Of a stretch of DNA of 64,000 nt, positions 10,899 to 23,129 are shown one piece after another. Both the position numbers and the translations under genes were made by a program. The stretch spans positions 3,288,501 through 3,352,500 of the forward strand of contig NC_084922.1 in the NCBI RefSeq assembly GCF_958298935.1. The letters are read 5' to 3'. The notes under the pieces were generated by a model that had not been told where the DNA came from, did no database searches, and worked only from the letters and a program-made list of their open reading frames with translations. How positions within the stretch are numbered: the first letter of the stretch is position 1; the number at the start of each line of letters is the position of its first letter. The stretch is from Phragmites australis (taxonomy: Eukaryota > Streptophyta > Magnoliopsida > Poales > Poaceae).

Positions 10899-12266
10899 TG
10901 TCGGTGAATCAGGAACCGGGGGTCCTCGAATCCCGAGGCTAGGCCAGCAATCCATCACGTGGCGCCATCCTGCGGGGTCGCCTCCGCAAGGCAAAAAAGA
11001 TTAAGTCCCGGGAGAGGGCGCTCGGGGCCACAGTCAGTGGTCCATGAGTACCCAGGTTTCCCGATGATCTGCGTAGTCTAAGTGCCGGGAAAAAAGTGCT
11101 CGGGGAGGTCTACGGTGACCCCCGAGCACCCGAGTCCCCCAACGACTAGGAAAACTAAGTACCGGGAAAAGTGTGCCTGGGGCCGCGAGCGGTGGCCCCC
11201 TGGGCACTCAAGTATCCCGAGGACCCACTGAAGGAAGTTCCGGGAGAGAGTGCTCGGGGCTGCGTGCAACGGCCCCCGAGCACTCGGTCCCCCGAGGATC
11301 CGTACAAGCATGCCCGGGAGAGAGTGCTCGGGGAGGTGAACAGTGACCCCCCCAAGCACTCGGTTCCCCGACGACCCAGGAAGCCCCTCCGTCCGTGGCC
11401 CCCACAGGGGCCCACTGATGAGGTGTCAGCCAGTCAAAGATCTGAGGCCGCATTTAAGAGCGCGCGTGGCCTGTCACCTCCAACTGCTCCCGCCACGCTC
11501 GGTGTCAGTTCCTGCCACATTCTGGCAAAGGGGCGTGGGGACATTAAATGCACGGGTCACATCCCGTGCCATCCGGCACGTCTCGGGATGACGTCATGAG
11601 GGTCGAGGCGTTCCGTCTGCCGCGCTGCTGATGCAGGAGAACAAGACAGGGCAGGCACGCCGGGCCGCTCTGCGGCTGCCCGCTGGGCCCTCTCCACGGT
11701 GTCCGTTGCCAGTGCATTTATGGTGACGGATGACTGGGCGCGGGGCGCATTTTCCACCCCCGGTCACTTCGCACAGAGGCTATGATGACGTCCTTTCCAT
11801 TTATGGTGCCTTGGAACTCGTGCCCTCCCATTCGGGGCACGCTACTGTCGGCGGGTATTTAAGGCAGCCGGCAGCACGGACAAAGAAGGGAGGTTCTGGC
11901 TCAGAAAAAGCTGAAGCAGCTAAGGAAGTAGAGAAGATCGAGAAACCCAAGAGCTCCCAAAGCCAACAGATACACACAGACCGAAGAACAAGGAGCCTGA
12001 GGCTCTAGGATAGACAAACATTCTTGTAACCAGCAATATCCTTGAGGGACATTCTAAGGGTATTTATAGTATCTATACAGGAGTAGGGTGTTACGTCTCC
12101 GTACGGCCCGAACCTGTCTAAACCCCAGTGCATTTACTTCGTTCCGCACTAGATCATTCCACCCCGCCAGCCATCGCATTTATACCCATTTATTTCTCCG
12201 GCAAACATATTCAGGATCATTCCCCGGCCGAATCTCTAAAAAGGATCCCTTAGGATCCCTGCGACA
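10899..12266 (+). mobile_element. LTR (probably solo) of a grass gypsy-type retrotransposon
   Basis: The segment starts TGTCGGTGAATCAGG and ends CTGCGACA, giving the short TGTCG/CGACA inverted ends of an LTR. A TATTTAA box lies near 11856, about where a U3 promoter belongs. No internal coding region or second LTR follows. The flanking five bases (AATTC on the left, GGAGT on the right) do not match, so the target duplication is absent or eroded. It interrupts the 3' side of the Myb/SANT-like pseudogene. A tandem hairpin-forming repeat lies at 11009-11395. Confidence 0.55.
11009..11395 (+). repeat. Five-unit tandem repeat with internal dyads, inside the LTR
   Basis: Units of about 74-79 bp begin with CGGGA at about 11009, 11086, 11162, 11241 and 11315. 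Most units contain a GTGCTCGGGG arm followed about 20 bases later by CCCCGAGCAC, so each can form a GC-rich hairpin. The units differ by substitutions and small indels. Confidence 0.75.
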
Positions 12267-12435
12267 GGAGTATATTACAGACTTTTGCTATTCAAAAACA
12301 ACAATCCAGACTCCAATAATCCAGAATGTAAAACAACTCATAGCTTATTTCCTTACAACTTATCACAATCCAACTTATTATAATTTACCATCTATAAACT
12401 TCTTATTATAATCCTAAGCTAAAATAAATAGAGCT

Positions 12436-13855
12436 TAAGCCAAATCGAAAACGGTGCAGCTAGAACCGGACGACCATAGTGGTTGGTTTGTTACACTTGC
12501 CAATCTTAACAAAATTTGGTAGTTGTTGCACCTGCCAAACTTACAAAAATTTGATAATGCTAAAACGCAATACCAAAACGTGGGTAAAAGAAATATATTT
12601 GGATTGTACCCTTACAAATTCGTAGGCAACACCAAAATATAATGGGAAAATGATATTCTGTTATTTGGATTCAAACCATATCCAAACTTTGTTGTGACTA
12701 TAACGGACATGTGTGACATGCTTGCTATTTAAAAAATTTCTCATCAAAATATAGTCAAGTCAGATCTTATTTTGTAAATTAAGGGATACACGGTTTAAAC
12801 ATCACAAATCGGATGTATGGTTTAGCAAATAAAACCACTTAATCTTATTAGCTCAACCTGCTTGAAAGACGTGCATCCAATAGATTACTGCCACCTCACG
12901 GCCACTCCATTGCTCAGCCAGCCAAAACGAGGGCGAGCCAAAACCTCATTCCTGTGCAATCGAGGCAGCCGTTACCAAATTCCCGTTGTCAAGGCAAACT
13001 TAGGAGCCGAACCAAATGCTAGCCAAAGTTTGAGGGCATGACAAAATTTGATAGGGCTAAAGTTGGAACCGAATCAAACAACCCTCTACTAATTTGATGG
13101 CAGAAGAGAGAATACGAATTATCCTGATGCCTAATAATAAAAGCCAAATGCTTAATCTATACCGTGTGTCTTCATCGCCTAGGCGTAGACAAATCCAAAA
13201 TTATTCTAAATCTTAATTGGATGCGGAGGTGGACCACCCCCTACGGCTAGTGGGGCAGCTGCTCTAGCTATCCGGTAGCACAACCCTCCCCCCTTCCCCT
13301 CTCTCTTACAAGGGTGGCGCACCATGGCTACCTCCAAGTCAAGCGTCGGCTTCTGTGTTTTGTCGATAGTTAGTCAGATTGGAGGAGGAACAAAAGAAGA
13401 AAAAAATTAGGTTTATGCCACATGTTCAATTGTTTCGGATTTTGCCATTAATTTTTTAATTATTAAGTGTATGTCACGAGTTCGTAAAAATCATGCTACT
13501 AGTTGGTGCGTTTAAACTGAGAAACATGTTTAGCTTATGTCAGTAATTTAGTCTAACTAGTGATATGAAGCTAACAAATTCTAAAATCAATGGATTGAAC
13601 TCAATAATTACAAGCACGATGGCAAAAGCTGAAAGTACAATTGATATGATATAAATCTTTTTTTTTTCAAAGAAAAGAACGGTTGAAGGAAGAGGTATGG
13701 GTCTGTTCGCTTGTGAACGTGGGGGTTAGTAGATGGCCCAAGTAGCAAGTAGAAACCTGTACACAATTCAAGCCTCCAGGGGCCAATTGCCCTGATGAAA
13801 CACCAAACGGTCCAGCCCTCACGTACCTAGGAATTTTTTATTTTTATATTTCGAA
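12436..13855. other. Intergenic, no gene seen
   Basis: AT-rich sequence with only short random open frames. Stretches such as ACAAAATTTGG and TTACAAAAATTTGAT near 12500-12600 look like decayed MITE sequence, but I could not bound an element. Confidence 0.4.
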
Positions 13856-14295
13856 AATGAAAAAATGAAAATAATAGGCTTTCATTTCAAAAAAAAACTT
13901 TGCAGAACTAGACTACTGACGTGTCACCCTTCTAAAATGCGATATGTTTAAAAATATAAACATACCTTCCTTTCAGGGAACTACAAGTTAAAAAACATGC
14001 TATTTTGATGCTCTCAAAATTTAAAACAATATCGAACTAGTCATAAAAAACTTTAAAAAAATATATGGCATGTAAAAGTAATTGTTTGAGTTGAAATTAT
14101 TTGGAGATTATAGTATCCTCTAAGTCACCAATTTTTTTTATCATTCTTCATGACTATTTTGATAGTGTTTTGAATTTTGAGAGTAATAGAACAAGAATTT
14201 TTATTTTAAATCCGTCGTCCGTTAGAATAGCGATAGTGGTCTGATTCTGCAATTTTTTCAAATAGACTCCTATTTCAAACAGACTCCTATTTTTT
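13856..14295. mobile_element. Long imperfect inverted repeat (foldback/MITE-like)
   Basis: The left arm (about 13870-14060) and the reverse complement of the right arm (about 14120-14290) align over more than 150 bp. Paired phrases include TTTGCAGAACTAGACTACT with TTGCAGAATCAGACCACT, and TGATGCTCTCAAAATTTAAA with TTACTCTCAAAATTCAAA. The arms are separated by a short spacer. I did not find a clean target duplication or a coding region. Confidence 0.5.
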
Positions 14296-15651
14296 CAAAT
14301 GCCCCCTTCTGCTTGACACGATGATGCCTCGACTACTCGTGTGATGGTGTCGCATCTGTCGCCTGTTCTCTGCTAGTTGCTCATGACCTCGTGTGATCGA
14401 TGTCGAGCGGCCAAAACAAAACCCTAGCGACGGTGGACTCGCTAAATCTTCAAATACGTAGTTCTTTTTACTGTTTGTACTCTGGATCATGTGATTTCAA
14501 TATAATAGCATGCATATGTGATCTATTTTTACTATTAGTTAAGTTGGTGGTGCGTGTTCGCCACACCTCTAATTTAGAGCGAGGTCCGTAACTAGCTGGA
14601 TGTGAAAGATGGAGTTGTTTTGGCAATGAATTCCTTAATTGTAGCTAATTGAAAATTGTAGATCACCAGCTCAAAGCCCCAAAGGGGAAAAAAGAATGTA
14701 CCTATTCGCACACATCTGAGCTAACTTCTGTTTAATTCTTACTGCAATCAATCGAGCATGGTGTATTCTTGTCCGACATGATGCATGCACTACTGTATAG
14801 AGTAGCAGATGACAGTGCAAGCCCGTGAAACTCATGATGGAGTTGGTGGCATGTCAGTCTTGATTTCTCCTTTTGTTTTGGTTTTTCCAGCACATATGGG
14901 TGAGTACACGTGAACGGTCGGGCTGGCCATGTGTCTGACTAGGCTTCAAGTAGATAATCGAAACAGACATTAGACTTGGCGTGCACACACGATAACAGAA
15001 TCACACTGTACTTTTTTTAGAGGAATAATGGAATTAGCTAGCAGCCTTGCAAGTTGCTTATCTGATGCCCAAGCCTGGCCCAAACCAAGGACCAGGCCAG
15101 ATTTACTCAGATAATCTGCGGTAAAGTACAAAAACGAAAAGAATAATTCAATTCGAAGGTTTTTCAATCAAGGAAAAAATCAAAATGAGATTGCATATGG
15201 TTCAGACCAAGTCCTCCCTCTACCCCCAAGCCGACAACTTACCACTCTATCCATAGATAAATATAAGAGTAAATAAATTAAGACCCCCAACCCCAAGATG
15301 AACACGTATATGTGAACTGTGGATCGTTCCGTCTCCCGTGCGTGGATCACATGTTGCATGCCAATGCGTGTTACTTTTCATTACACGAAGCGATTCATTT
15401 TCTTCTCTAAATTGAGCAGGAGCTGCAGGCAGTAATTCAATTTTAAAACTCACTGAACCGTGCTGTGTTATTAATTTCAGGTTCCGAAGTGTAATTATTA
15501 GGGGTGTAAATTAATTAACATAAGAATACATATTGATTATCTTAGTTCAACCAATAATACTAGTTTTTAAAAAAAAATTAATTTGAAAAAATTGTATTAT
15601 TGGTTAAACTAAAGAGATTCAGTGGGTATCTTATATTAATTAATTTGCATT
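14296..15651. other. Intergenic, no gene seen
   Basis: Only short open frames on both strands, with AT-rich composition. No protein family, tRNA or bounded element was recognised. Confidence 0.4.
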
Positions 15652-16463
15652 TATCGAGGGTTAATCTTTGACAATAATTCCAGATTGTATCGGTCAACGG
15701 GTGCGTGAACAACGCTTGCGGTGTGCGTGTATTTGTGATGAACTCAAGAATATAGGCATTATCCAAGTTTAGACTTTCCTAAGGATAATAGCCATACAAC
15801 TTGTGTATTTCTTTATCTGTGTTTGTGAAGTGGTTACAAATGAGTTCCCTTGACCCTTGCCTTTTTTTCCCACTATAAACCGAGTCATCCTGTCTTTATA
15901 TACCAGAGAAAAGGAGAACTTACAAGTATACTATTTTCTGCTGACACATACCTTAGCTAACTCTTCTACCTCTAGGCTCCTTTAAAATGGGTGGCGCACG
16001 TACCCCTTTTTGTTCTTATGAAGTTGTCGATCCCATCCCATCCGCCGCACATCTCCACGTCTACATCACCCCGATCAGCCGATCTGCCCGTCCCATCACC
16101 GGTCACGAACGCGCGCTTGTGAAGTAGTCTAAGATGCTTGTGAGCCCATCACGTAACGTTTAATGCTACAGGACGGGGCTTAGCACCATTGCGTCGGCTA
16201 CGACCTGTCCGCTGCAGAGGAGTGCCTAGGGAAGGAAGACACTTGAGTGGAATGCATTTAATAAGAATAGACTGATTTTATGAGTACATGTTCCACGACC
16301 AGCAAATGCTGGTCACAGGAATCTCCTATGTGGTAAGGATTCTAGTCGCGAAAATGCAGACTGGTTGTGGGTGGGACCCTGGTTCAAGAAAGAATCTTCT
16401 GCCAACTGGTATTAGTCGGTATGGGCCCTCAGAACAGGGGACCCCCTATTCTATACACCGACA
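15652..16463 (-). repeat. 3' LTR of the decayed gypsy element
   Basis: On the minus strand it begins TGTCGGTGTATAGAATAGGG and ends with TCGATA, where the last bases have lost the canonical CA. It aligns along its length with 25318-26102. Shared blocks include GGTGGCGCACGT, ATTTAATAAGAATAGACTGA and GTAACGTTTAATGCTAC. Confidence 0.75.
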
Positions 16464-16904
16464 GTAGCTCCAAGCTCCCTTGCGGATGTGGTAGTCTGAG
16501 TGGTTCACCACATGGTCGTGGATGGACCTAGTCGCACCACCTGGACCTCAGGTCAACACGAGTTCACCTTGTGAGTGGCCATCAACCCAGTCCACTTTTG
16601 TGGTGGGCCCACAAAACCGCATCCCGAGAGGAGGTTTTAAACTTCCAGATAGAGAGAGAAACATCGTGGGAGAGAGACATTGATTTCCAACGGACCTGAT
16701 GGAATTTCGGACTCCAAAGCGTGGCCTTTCGAATTTTGAGACGACCGAACTCCGTGTGACGGTTGGGATGTCATGCTGGCACTATAAATTGGAAAGCCAG
16801 AGCTTACCCATGAATCCTTTCGTCATTCCCCATAGCCTCCCAGCCCTCACACTCAGAGCCCATCGTCTCCATCTCCATTTGTGTTCCTGCAACCACCCCT
16901 GCCG

Positions 16905-17668
16905 CTCCCAATGGTGTCGCGCACCGGTAAAGAACCAGACTTTCCTAAGTCCAAGTGCACTATAGCGAAACTGAAGTAGATATACGACAATCATCTGCTC
17001 CCTCGCTGCCTTTCTTCGAGGTACCGCTTGGGGTAGGACATGCCTGCTCCCCGCAAGGGGGAGATTGTGTTGTTTACCTCTTTCTTTTTGGTCGGTATTG
17101 TGCCGTACTTTTCTGAATTCTTCACCACCGTCATCTACTTTTATGATATATGTCACCTCCACATCAATCCCAATTCCATCATCATGTTGAACGTCTTTGC
17201 TCATATGTGCAAAAACTTTATTGGGGTCGAGCCATGCCTCGATCTCTTCAGGTATTTTTACACACCTAGGTTGCAGATGAAGCTGGCCATCGGGAGCTGC
17301 GGATTCCTCCTTCGCGACGGCATCGCGAGCTCCTACATTGAGATGGGCCTTAAGTCATCGTGTTGGGTTAGAGGGAAGAATGGTCCTATCTCAAGACGAA
17401 AGATTTCTTGGACAACATCTGCGTGTCGAACAGACCGGCACAGGTCTCTGAGAGTTGGTGGAATTCCCCCGCAACCACTTCGGAGCTATTGAGCCTCGCA
17501 TTCCGGGTCAAAAACCTCACGAATGCCAGGTTGATGGGATCAGATGTTGCATGTGACTTCATCAAGCGCCGGTTATGCCCTTTGCAAAAAAGAGCACATC
17601 TGACATATATATATACATATATATATCGGATATCGAGAGCGATGATGTCACCAGGGAGAGCTCTCTAG
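16905..17668 (+). pseudogene. Plant 'putative gypsy type transposon' domain (PF04195-like) fragment
   Basis: On the plus strand a reading frame from 17040 gives VGIVPYFSEFFTTVIYF, INPNSIIMLNVFAHMCKNF and VEPCLDLFRYFYTPR, the pattern of the PF04195 domain common in grass retroelement proteins. An upstream frame (16905-17030, with DFPKSKCTIAKLK) and a downstream frame (17408-17668, NRPAQVSESWWNSPA) look like the flanks of the same protein after frameshifts. It runs opposite to the surrounding gypsy element, so it came from a separate insertion. Confidence 0.6.
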
Positions 17669-18118
17669 GTAACATAGCAACTGCTTCCATGATGCTCTTT
17701 TGTTTATTCGTGCAATGTCTTAAGTATCCCTCTTATGCAGATCTCTCTAATTAGTCCGTCAAGTTGTGAGTCAAATTTCTCATGGAGGCAGCCCTGAGAA
17801 GGATGGCCCACCGCCAGACGCTCCTCCATTGTGCGACCTGTCTCCGTCAGAGAGGACTCAACTTAGATTGGTATGTTTGACATTTTCTCAGAACTTCCAT
17901 CTTTAAGTCTTCTCTTCGGTCAGGGTTTCATTCGTCATAGGGTCTTCCTGAGGTTAATGTATTGCGTCCGATAATCGACGAGATCATGCAGACCACCCGA
18001 GAAGTTGATCTCGCTGCCAGCATACCTTCTCTGCCGCCCAGCACCGCCCCGTGCGGCCACCCATCTAGTCGTGATGTTGACCCAGCTAGTCGAGAAGGCG
18101 ACTAGATTGCTCAGAGTC

Positions 18119-18504
18119 GAGCGCGGTATTTTGAAATGTTTTTACACCCTACAGGGGTACAACTTTACCCACACGACTCGAGGACCATTCGACTTGTGCT
18201 ACTCGCAGAAGTATACACAAGAGGGTACCCGTGTCAACCTTTCTCATACCCAGAACCACCACTTGCAATGCCCCTATGGCACCGGGGTTACCGCAAGCAA
18301 GTTCCGGCCATGCTCCGGCTCCCTGATACCTTGCTTCTTCTTTTCTTTTTCTCTTATGCGTCATAGAGCCGCAAGGCAAGTGTCGGCATGGCATATGATA
18401 ATCGGCTTACCTTACCATTAGATCAGCATGTGGTGAGTACAGAAAGTGCTGCAGCCAACTGCACAGACGGACGGCCTTAAACGATGCAAAGCGGTCTATG
18501 GCAT
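18119..18504. repeat. Dispersed 390-bp repeat, copy 1
   Basis: By eye about 95% identical to 23861-24246, from GAGCGCGGTATTTTGAAATG to GCGGTCTATGGCAT. The similarity starts and stops abruptly, so this copy is a fragment transplanted without the flanks that accompany the other two copies. The long open frames across it are not supported as genes. Confidence 0.75.
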
Positions 18505-19150
18505 ATGCTTTCGGGTCTCGCATGTACTGAATAGACTATTTAGATCCAGCCCTCGAGAGCTGCCCGAGTGGTCGATTTGTAAGGAAAGGATCAGTCTTCC
18601 TGTAAACTTTTCATGTGTTCGAGTGGCGAGTAGGTTCGGGGTGCTCGCTATAAAGGTTCCTGGCACTTAGGCTAGCCCTTAGCACGACAAGCCCTTCAAG
18701 GGCGACCAACACTCGATCCAATTTAGGACGTGGCCTCGTGGTCGTCATCCCCCAGAGGCCCATACCTTCGACACTGTATGAGTAGCAATTTTGACTCTCA
18801 CCCTAACAATATGATCGATCGGGTAGAACAAAATCTATACGGTACATAAAAACAAACTATAGATCCTAAAAGCTCTAGCCCCCGACCATCTAGTCGGTCG
18901 AAAAAATACCGATCAGGCGATCAAACCTATGAATCAGAAAAACTTACAAGCCATATTCCACGCTCGTTAGGAAGATCATGCAAAATAGAAAAATAGGCAC
19001 GTCTTCGAGCAGCCTTGCATATAGAAATCGTGTTCCGCGAGTTTGTGTAATTTGCGGCCAGCCTCTGGCCACATCAACCGTGCTAGGTCAGGAAAAGCAT
19101 ACCACTTTGTAGGACCTCTCCCCCTTGGGAAAGAGCTTGTCACGACCTGC
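18505..19150. other. Retroelement-derived sequence without a recognised domain
   Basis: This lies between the 390-bp repeat and the integrase remnant of the decayed gypsy element. No coding region survives. It is likely downstream pol or 3' internal sequence of that element. Confidence 0.35.
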
Positions 19151-20145
19151 CCTATTCCTGGACTCGTCTGAGGTTGAGGTTGCCTACGACCAGTGTCTGC
19201 TTCCGTACCCTATGGTTGCAATAACGCCCGAGGCTGTGTTGGTATCTAGATGCCCGAATTTTGAGCACGTTCATGGGACTCTTCGCACAAGTTTGTATTG
19301 TCCTCTCGCCGCACTTCCTAGTCGTCGCACGAGTAGTTGGTCGTACAGGGCGATGTGCGTTCTCTGACTGGTGAATTGAGTCCTGTTTATTCGTAATTAT
19401 GTGGGTTGGATGGCCAAAACGCACTATCACTGCTCGTATGAACTTAATCACTACTGTGGTGGAGAATTCCTGACAGGCTTGACCTCGATCCCCTTAGTGA
19501 ATTTGCCTACTGCCACGAACAAGAATTCAAAACCGCCTGGGGCTTTTAGGGAACAGTCCTATGATAACGAGCCCCCAGACAGTGAAAGAATAAGAGAGTG
19601 ATACGGTTTGCTGTGCTCGTGCTGGTAGTTTGGCATATCAGCCATGGTTCTAACATGACCCATATCGTTTCACCGGCTCGCAAGCATCCTGGAGGGTCGT
19701 GGGCCAATAGAATCCTTACGGGAATGCTTTCCTGACCTAATTGTTGTATGAAGCATCCCTCTACCTAGGAGTATTTGTGGTCCTGCCACATGACTCTTTC
19801 TGCTGACCCATCATCGTTAGGGGCTTGATTTTAAAGGTAGTCCAAGATCTGATCCATCCATATCATACCAGAATCGAACTGGATGACCACATGAATGACA
19901 TGATGGCCACCCGAGATCGACAACACCGAAGGAGGTATTGCCTCCAAAGGTGTTGCCTCTGGTACTCCATTTTCAAGTAAAGCATCCCTTCTACGTTGGC
20001 CCGAGATCGCGGTGGGTGGTCGTGTGAATCTTTTTTCAAAGACTCCAACCGGGGCAAGTGCGCAAGAAGAGACTAGATAGACCAACTCATCAGCTAGGAA
20101 GTTGTCCTTGCGATGGACATGCTAGACTTCAAAACCGAAGGAGCG
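19151..20145 (-). pseudogene. Gypsy pol remnant: RNase H end and integrase
   Basis: Minus-strand frames in order show the end of an RNase H/connection region (RKDNFLADELVYLVSSC, about 20100-20050), an integrase zinc-region remnant (FYWPTTLQDACEPVKRYG, about 19720-19660) and an integrase core (KAPGGFEFLFVAVGKFTKG, about 19540-19480, then IKFIRAVIVRFGHPTHIIT, 19450-19390). Stops and frameshifts break it repeatedly. The match to integrase rests on the phrase order and the catalytic-core neighbourhood. Direction agrees with the flanking LTRs. Confidence 0.65.
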
Positions 20146-20154
20146 TCGCTGTAA

Positions 20155-21308
20155 ATAACTGTCCAGATAGTATTCTAATTAATCACTAAGTCGATCATTT
20201 GCATAATCATGACTACAATGATTAACTAAAATATCACCATAGTAGTCCCAGCACGTGTTTTGTGTCTAAGATCGGAATACATGCCTCTCCAACATATATC
20301 ATCACAACGCAATTTAAGAAAGAGCAAGTAATTAAAGTTATACTACAAGCTCCTAAGCATTTACCAAGTTATTACAATTTACAACACAAGAGAGCTAGGA
20401 GGAGATAAAAACTGACTCAACTCCTAACCAACAAAAGAAACTACACAGCGGAAGACTAAAGACTATACAACAAAAGAAGGATAGAGCCATATGCCCTTAA
20501 ACTCTATCACAAAAGTACAACCTCCGAGTAGTTGCCTACTCATGCCCGTCACCACCCTCGGCGGGCGTGAAGTAGCCAAAGATCAACTCCTCCTCGCCAA
20601 TAGCACCTGAAATAGCAGCGTGAGTACGCAGTTACTCGAAAAACTTAATCCATAATAGGCACTTCTAAATAGCCCGACTTTAAGGATTATGCATTAGAAT
20701 GTTAGGAAAAATATGACCACATGGTTAAGTAAATTCATATACGAAAAAAAAATTGACATAAACATGTGTGAGCATTGACCAAAGTAACAAACTATCCTAT
20801 AAACATCAACTAAACATAAAGTAAAAGGAACCATGGGAATAATATCTGTAAAACACCATATTAACCCATCAACCACCTAAATCAATATTCGTAACTCTAT
20901 GACTGCTGCAAATGGACAGAAACATGCTCATGACTGAGAGCGCGGTATTTCAAAATATTTTTACACCATACAGGGGTACAACTTTACCCATAAGATTTGA
21001 GGATCATACGGCTTACACGACCACACAGGTCCATACAAGGGGTACTCATGTCAACCTTTCCTAATAAAACCCAACCATTTGAATCTTGCATTGCTCAGTG
21101 CGGAGCCTACTTTGGTTAACTCCCGGAGCAACCACAAGTTTCTCTACAAGGCCACCCGCTCACACCGTCGATGTTCAAGCCCAAATGACCAGCTACAGAG
21201 GTATGCGGCTTGTCTTACCATTAGATTAACATGTGGTAAGTACGGTAAGTGCTGGAGCCAACTGCAATAACGATCGGTGCTTAAACGACGCAAACGATCT
21301 ACGGTGTC
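20155..21308. repeat. About 1.1-kb repeat, copy A (contains 390-bp repeat copy 2)
   Basis: From TATTCTAATTAATCAC through the block GCCATATGCCCTTAAACTC to about 21308, this aligns in direct orientation with 23140-24250. Identity is clearly lower than between the two closest copies of the 390-bp core; here that core is at 20939-21308. It is probably LTR-derived sequence of a nested retroelement, but I found no priming site or coding region to prove it. Confidence 0.6.
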
Positions 21309-23125
21309 CAAGTTCCTCTCCCGACCTACCCAGGGGAACTCTACATCCGGATAGGAGAAACACCCCTAACATCGCCCACATCTCATCTTATCCTCACCAC
21401 TCATCCAACCAACACTATCGATCCATCATCATGATCATTGTACACGTAATTAAAGTTTGTGCTCGTGAAACGATGAAGCATTTCACCGCTCGACTTCTAC
21501 CAAGGATCTGAGCACTTTCTAAGCATCACGAATAACATTTTAAGTTAGACAACATCATATTAAACCTAAACTACAAGGATACGGATCAACAATTATTCAT
21601 GACAGGATAATTAGTGCATCAACATAGGTTCTACCCATCATAAACTCGATATCGGCTCGAATGTATGCATAACGTACATAAAGCATATTTATCACATTGG
21701 ACACATATGATCCAAATTAATGGGACAAGTATGTTTAGATGCTTGCCTTGTTGCTCTGGGATTTGCCTTATGCTACCCGTGCAACACTCGCAAAACTCCG
21801 GTAGATTGACGTCGCCTTCAACCGCGGTCACGACATGCTCCGGTTCTTCATTCACTAAAGAAGAACGTGTGTAATAATGAGCATAAATGAAGTACATAAT
21901 GTATGCTATCATATGTATGACAACAAGTTAAAGGTGTAAGACATACGGAGGAATAATGAAACTTGCGATCTAAACAGCGATCGAAAAGTAACAGGAGGCC
22001 GGAAACTCCAGGTTGAACTCGGAGTATCCGGGTTCTGGAACCTCCGGGTGAACCTCCATGTGAGGGATGTTAGTTAGCTATTTTTGAAATAACTTGGAAC
22101 CTCTAGTTCGAGTCCGAATACTCCAGATTAGACTGGACACTCCGGGTTGAACTTGGAGTATTCGGGTTCCGGAACCTCCAAGTGAACCTCTGGGTGAGGG
22201 CTCTCAGCTAAATCTAAATTGAATTTACCTTAACCCTCTTGGTTAATCTGGACTATTCGGGTTCTAGCCGAGTTGAATACTAAAATGTTTTCCCCGATCG
22301 ATTCAACTCGCATACTAAATCTATGCTACATCAACATGTATATGCCATATCCAAAAGGTTCTAGACTTAAATTGCACCCTAAACCCTAACAATTTTTAAA
22401 GACAATTCAACAGGGTTTCTCCAGGTTTACACGAACTAAGCGAGTTAATTCGGATTATCCAGGTTGTCCAGAGAGGTTGCTTCAAGGAGGAAATCTCGGC
22501 CGATTTAATTTCCCAGCCTCTCAAACCAAAGGGGGACATGTTTAAGAGAGTTTATAGAGTCTAGAATTCACTCATCAACCTAGCAACTTGATTCCCTAGC
22601 TCAAAATAATTTAAATCCCTAAATTGCTCTAAAGCTTAAGAACTCAAGAACTCTGCTCAAACTCGAAATCGACTAACCAAATCACACATTCACGCCAGAG
22701 GAAGCCTAAGAGACTTACCCATGGTGCTTGCGGAGGTGGGTGACTGTTGGGAGATGGAGGAAACAGAGGGAACAAGGCTTGGAGAAAAGATGAACAGCTG
22801 AAATTTCAGAAAAAACCAGTGTGACGAAATTGCTTTGCAAATCCTTCAAATCTTCGTGCATGTGAGTGATTCTTTGATGGATGGGAAACTAGAGAGGTGG
22901 AGAACACTATGACAACACATGCATACCTCTATTCCTTATCTTAAGGTGGAATTTTGGGGAAGAAGGAGAGAGGGAGCTTGAGAGGGAGGGAGAGCTCTTG
23001 CTCCTTGGCCGGTTGGTGCACGGGTGAGGGAGAGAGTCAGCTGAGGGAGGGAGAGAGAGAGCGGGTGGGCTGCTACCTATAGAGAGGGAGAGATGGATGG
23101 TGGGGCCACATGTAGGGTCTACATG
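21309..23125. other. Nested repeat sequence with CCGGGTT/CCGGAACCTCC motif duplications
   Basis: No gene is recognised. At about 21995-22070 and 22125-22200 a segment of the type GAACTCGGAGTATCCGGGTT then GGAACCTCC is present twice, with CTCCAGGTT and CCGGGTT variants. A purine-rich GAGGGAGGGAGAG stretch lies at 22965-23095. This composition resembles long LTRs of grass gypsy elements. Confidence 0.4.
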
Positions 23126-23129
23126 TCAG

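Larger units (their letters stand above)
8618..12435. mobile_element. Candidate PIF/Harbinger-type DNA transposon remnant
   Basis: The left end, CGCCTGTTTGTTTTTATTT followed by AAGATTATAATAAACTAA, resembles the reverse complement of the right end, AGCTCTATTTATTTTAGC followed by TTAGGATTATAATAAG. A TAA trinucleotide flanks each side (8615-8617 and 12436-12438), the target duplication of PIF/Harbinger and Tourist elements. Inside are a decayed Myb/SANT-like ORF, which is the accessory ORF type these elements carry, and an LTR insertion. I could not find a DDE transposase. The terminal repeats are imperfect, so the boundaries are a proposal. Confidence 0.5.

Noticed and set aside
11009..11395. 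CRISPR-like array
   Set aside because: The units are contiguous degenerate tandem repeats without unique spacers, inside a plant LTR.
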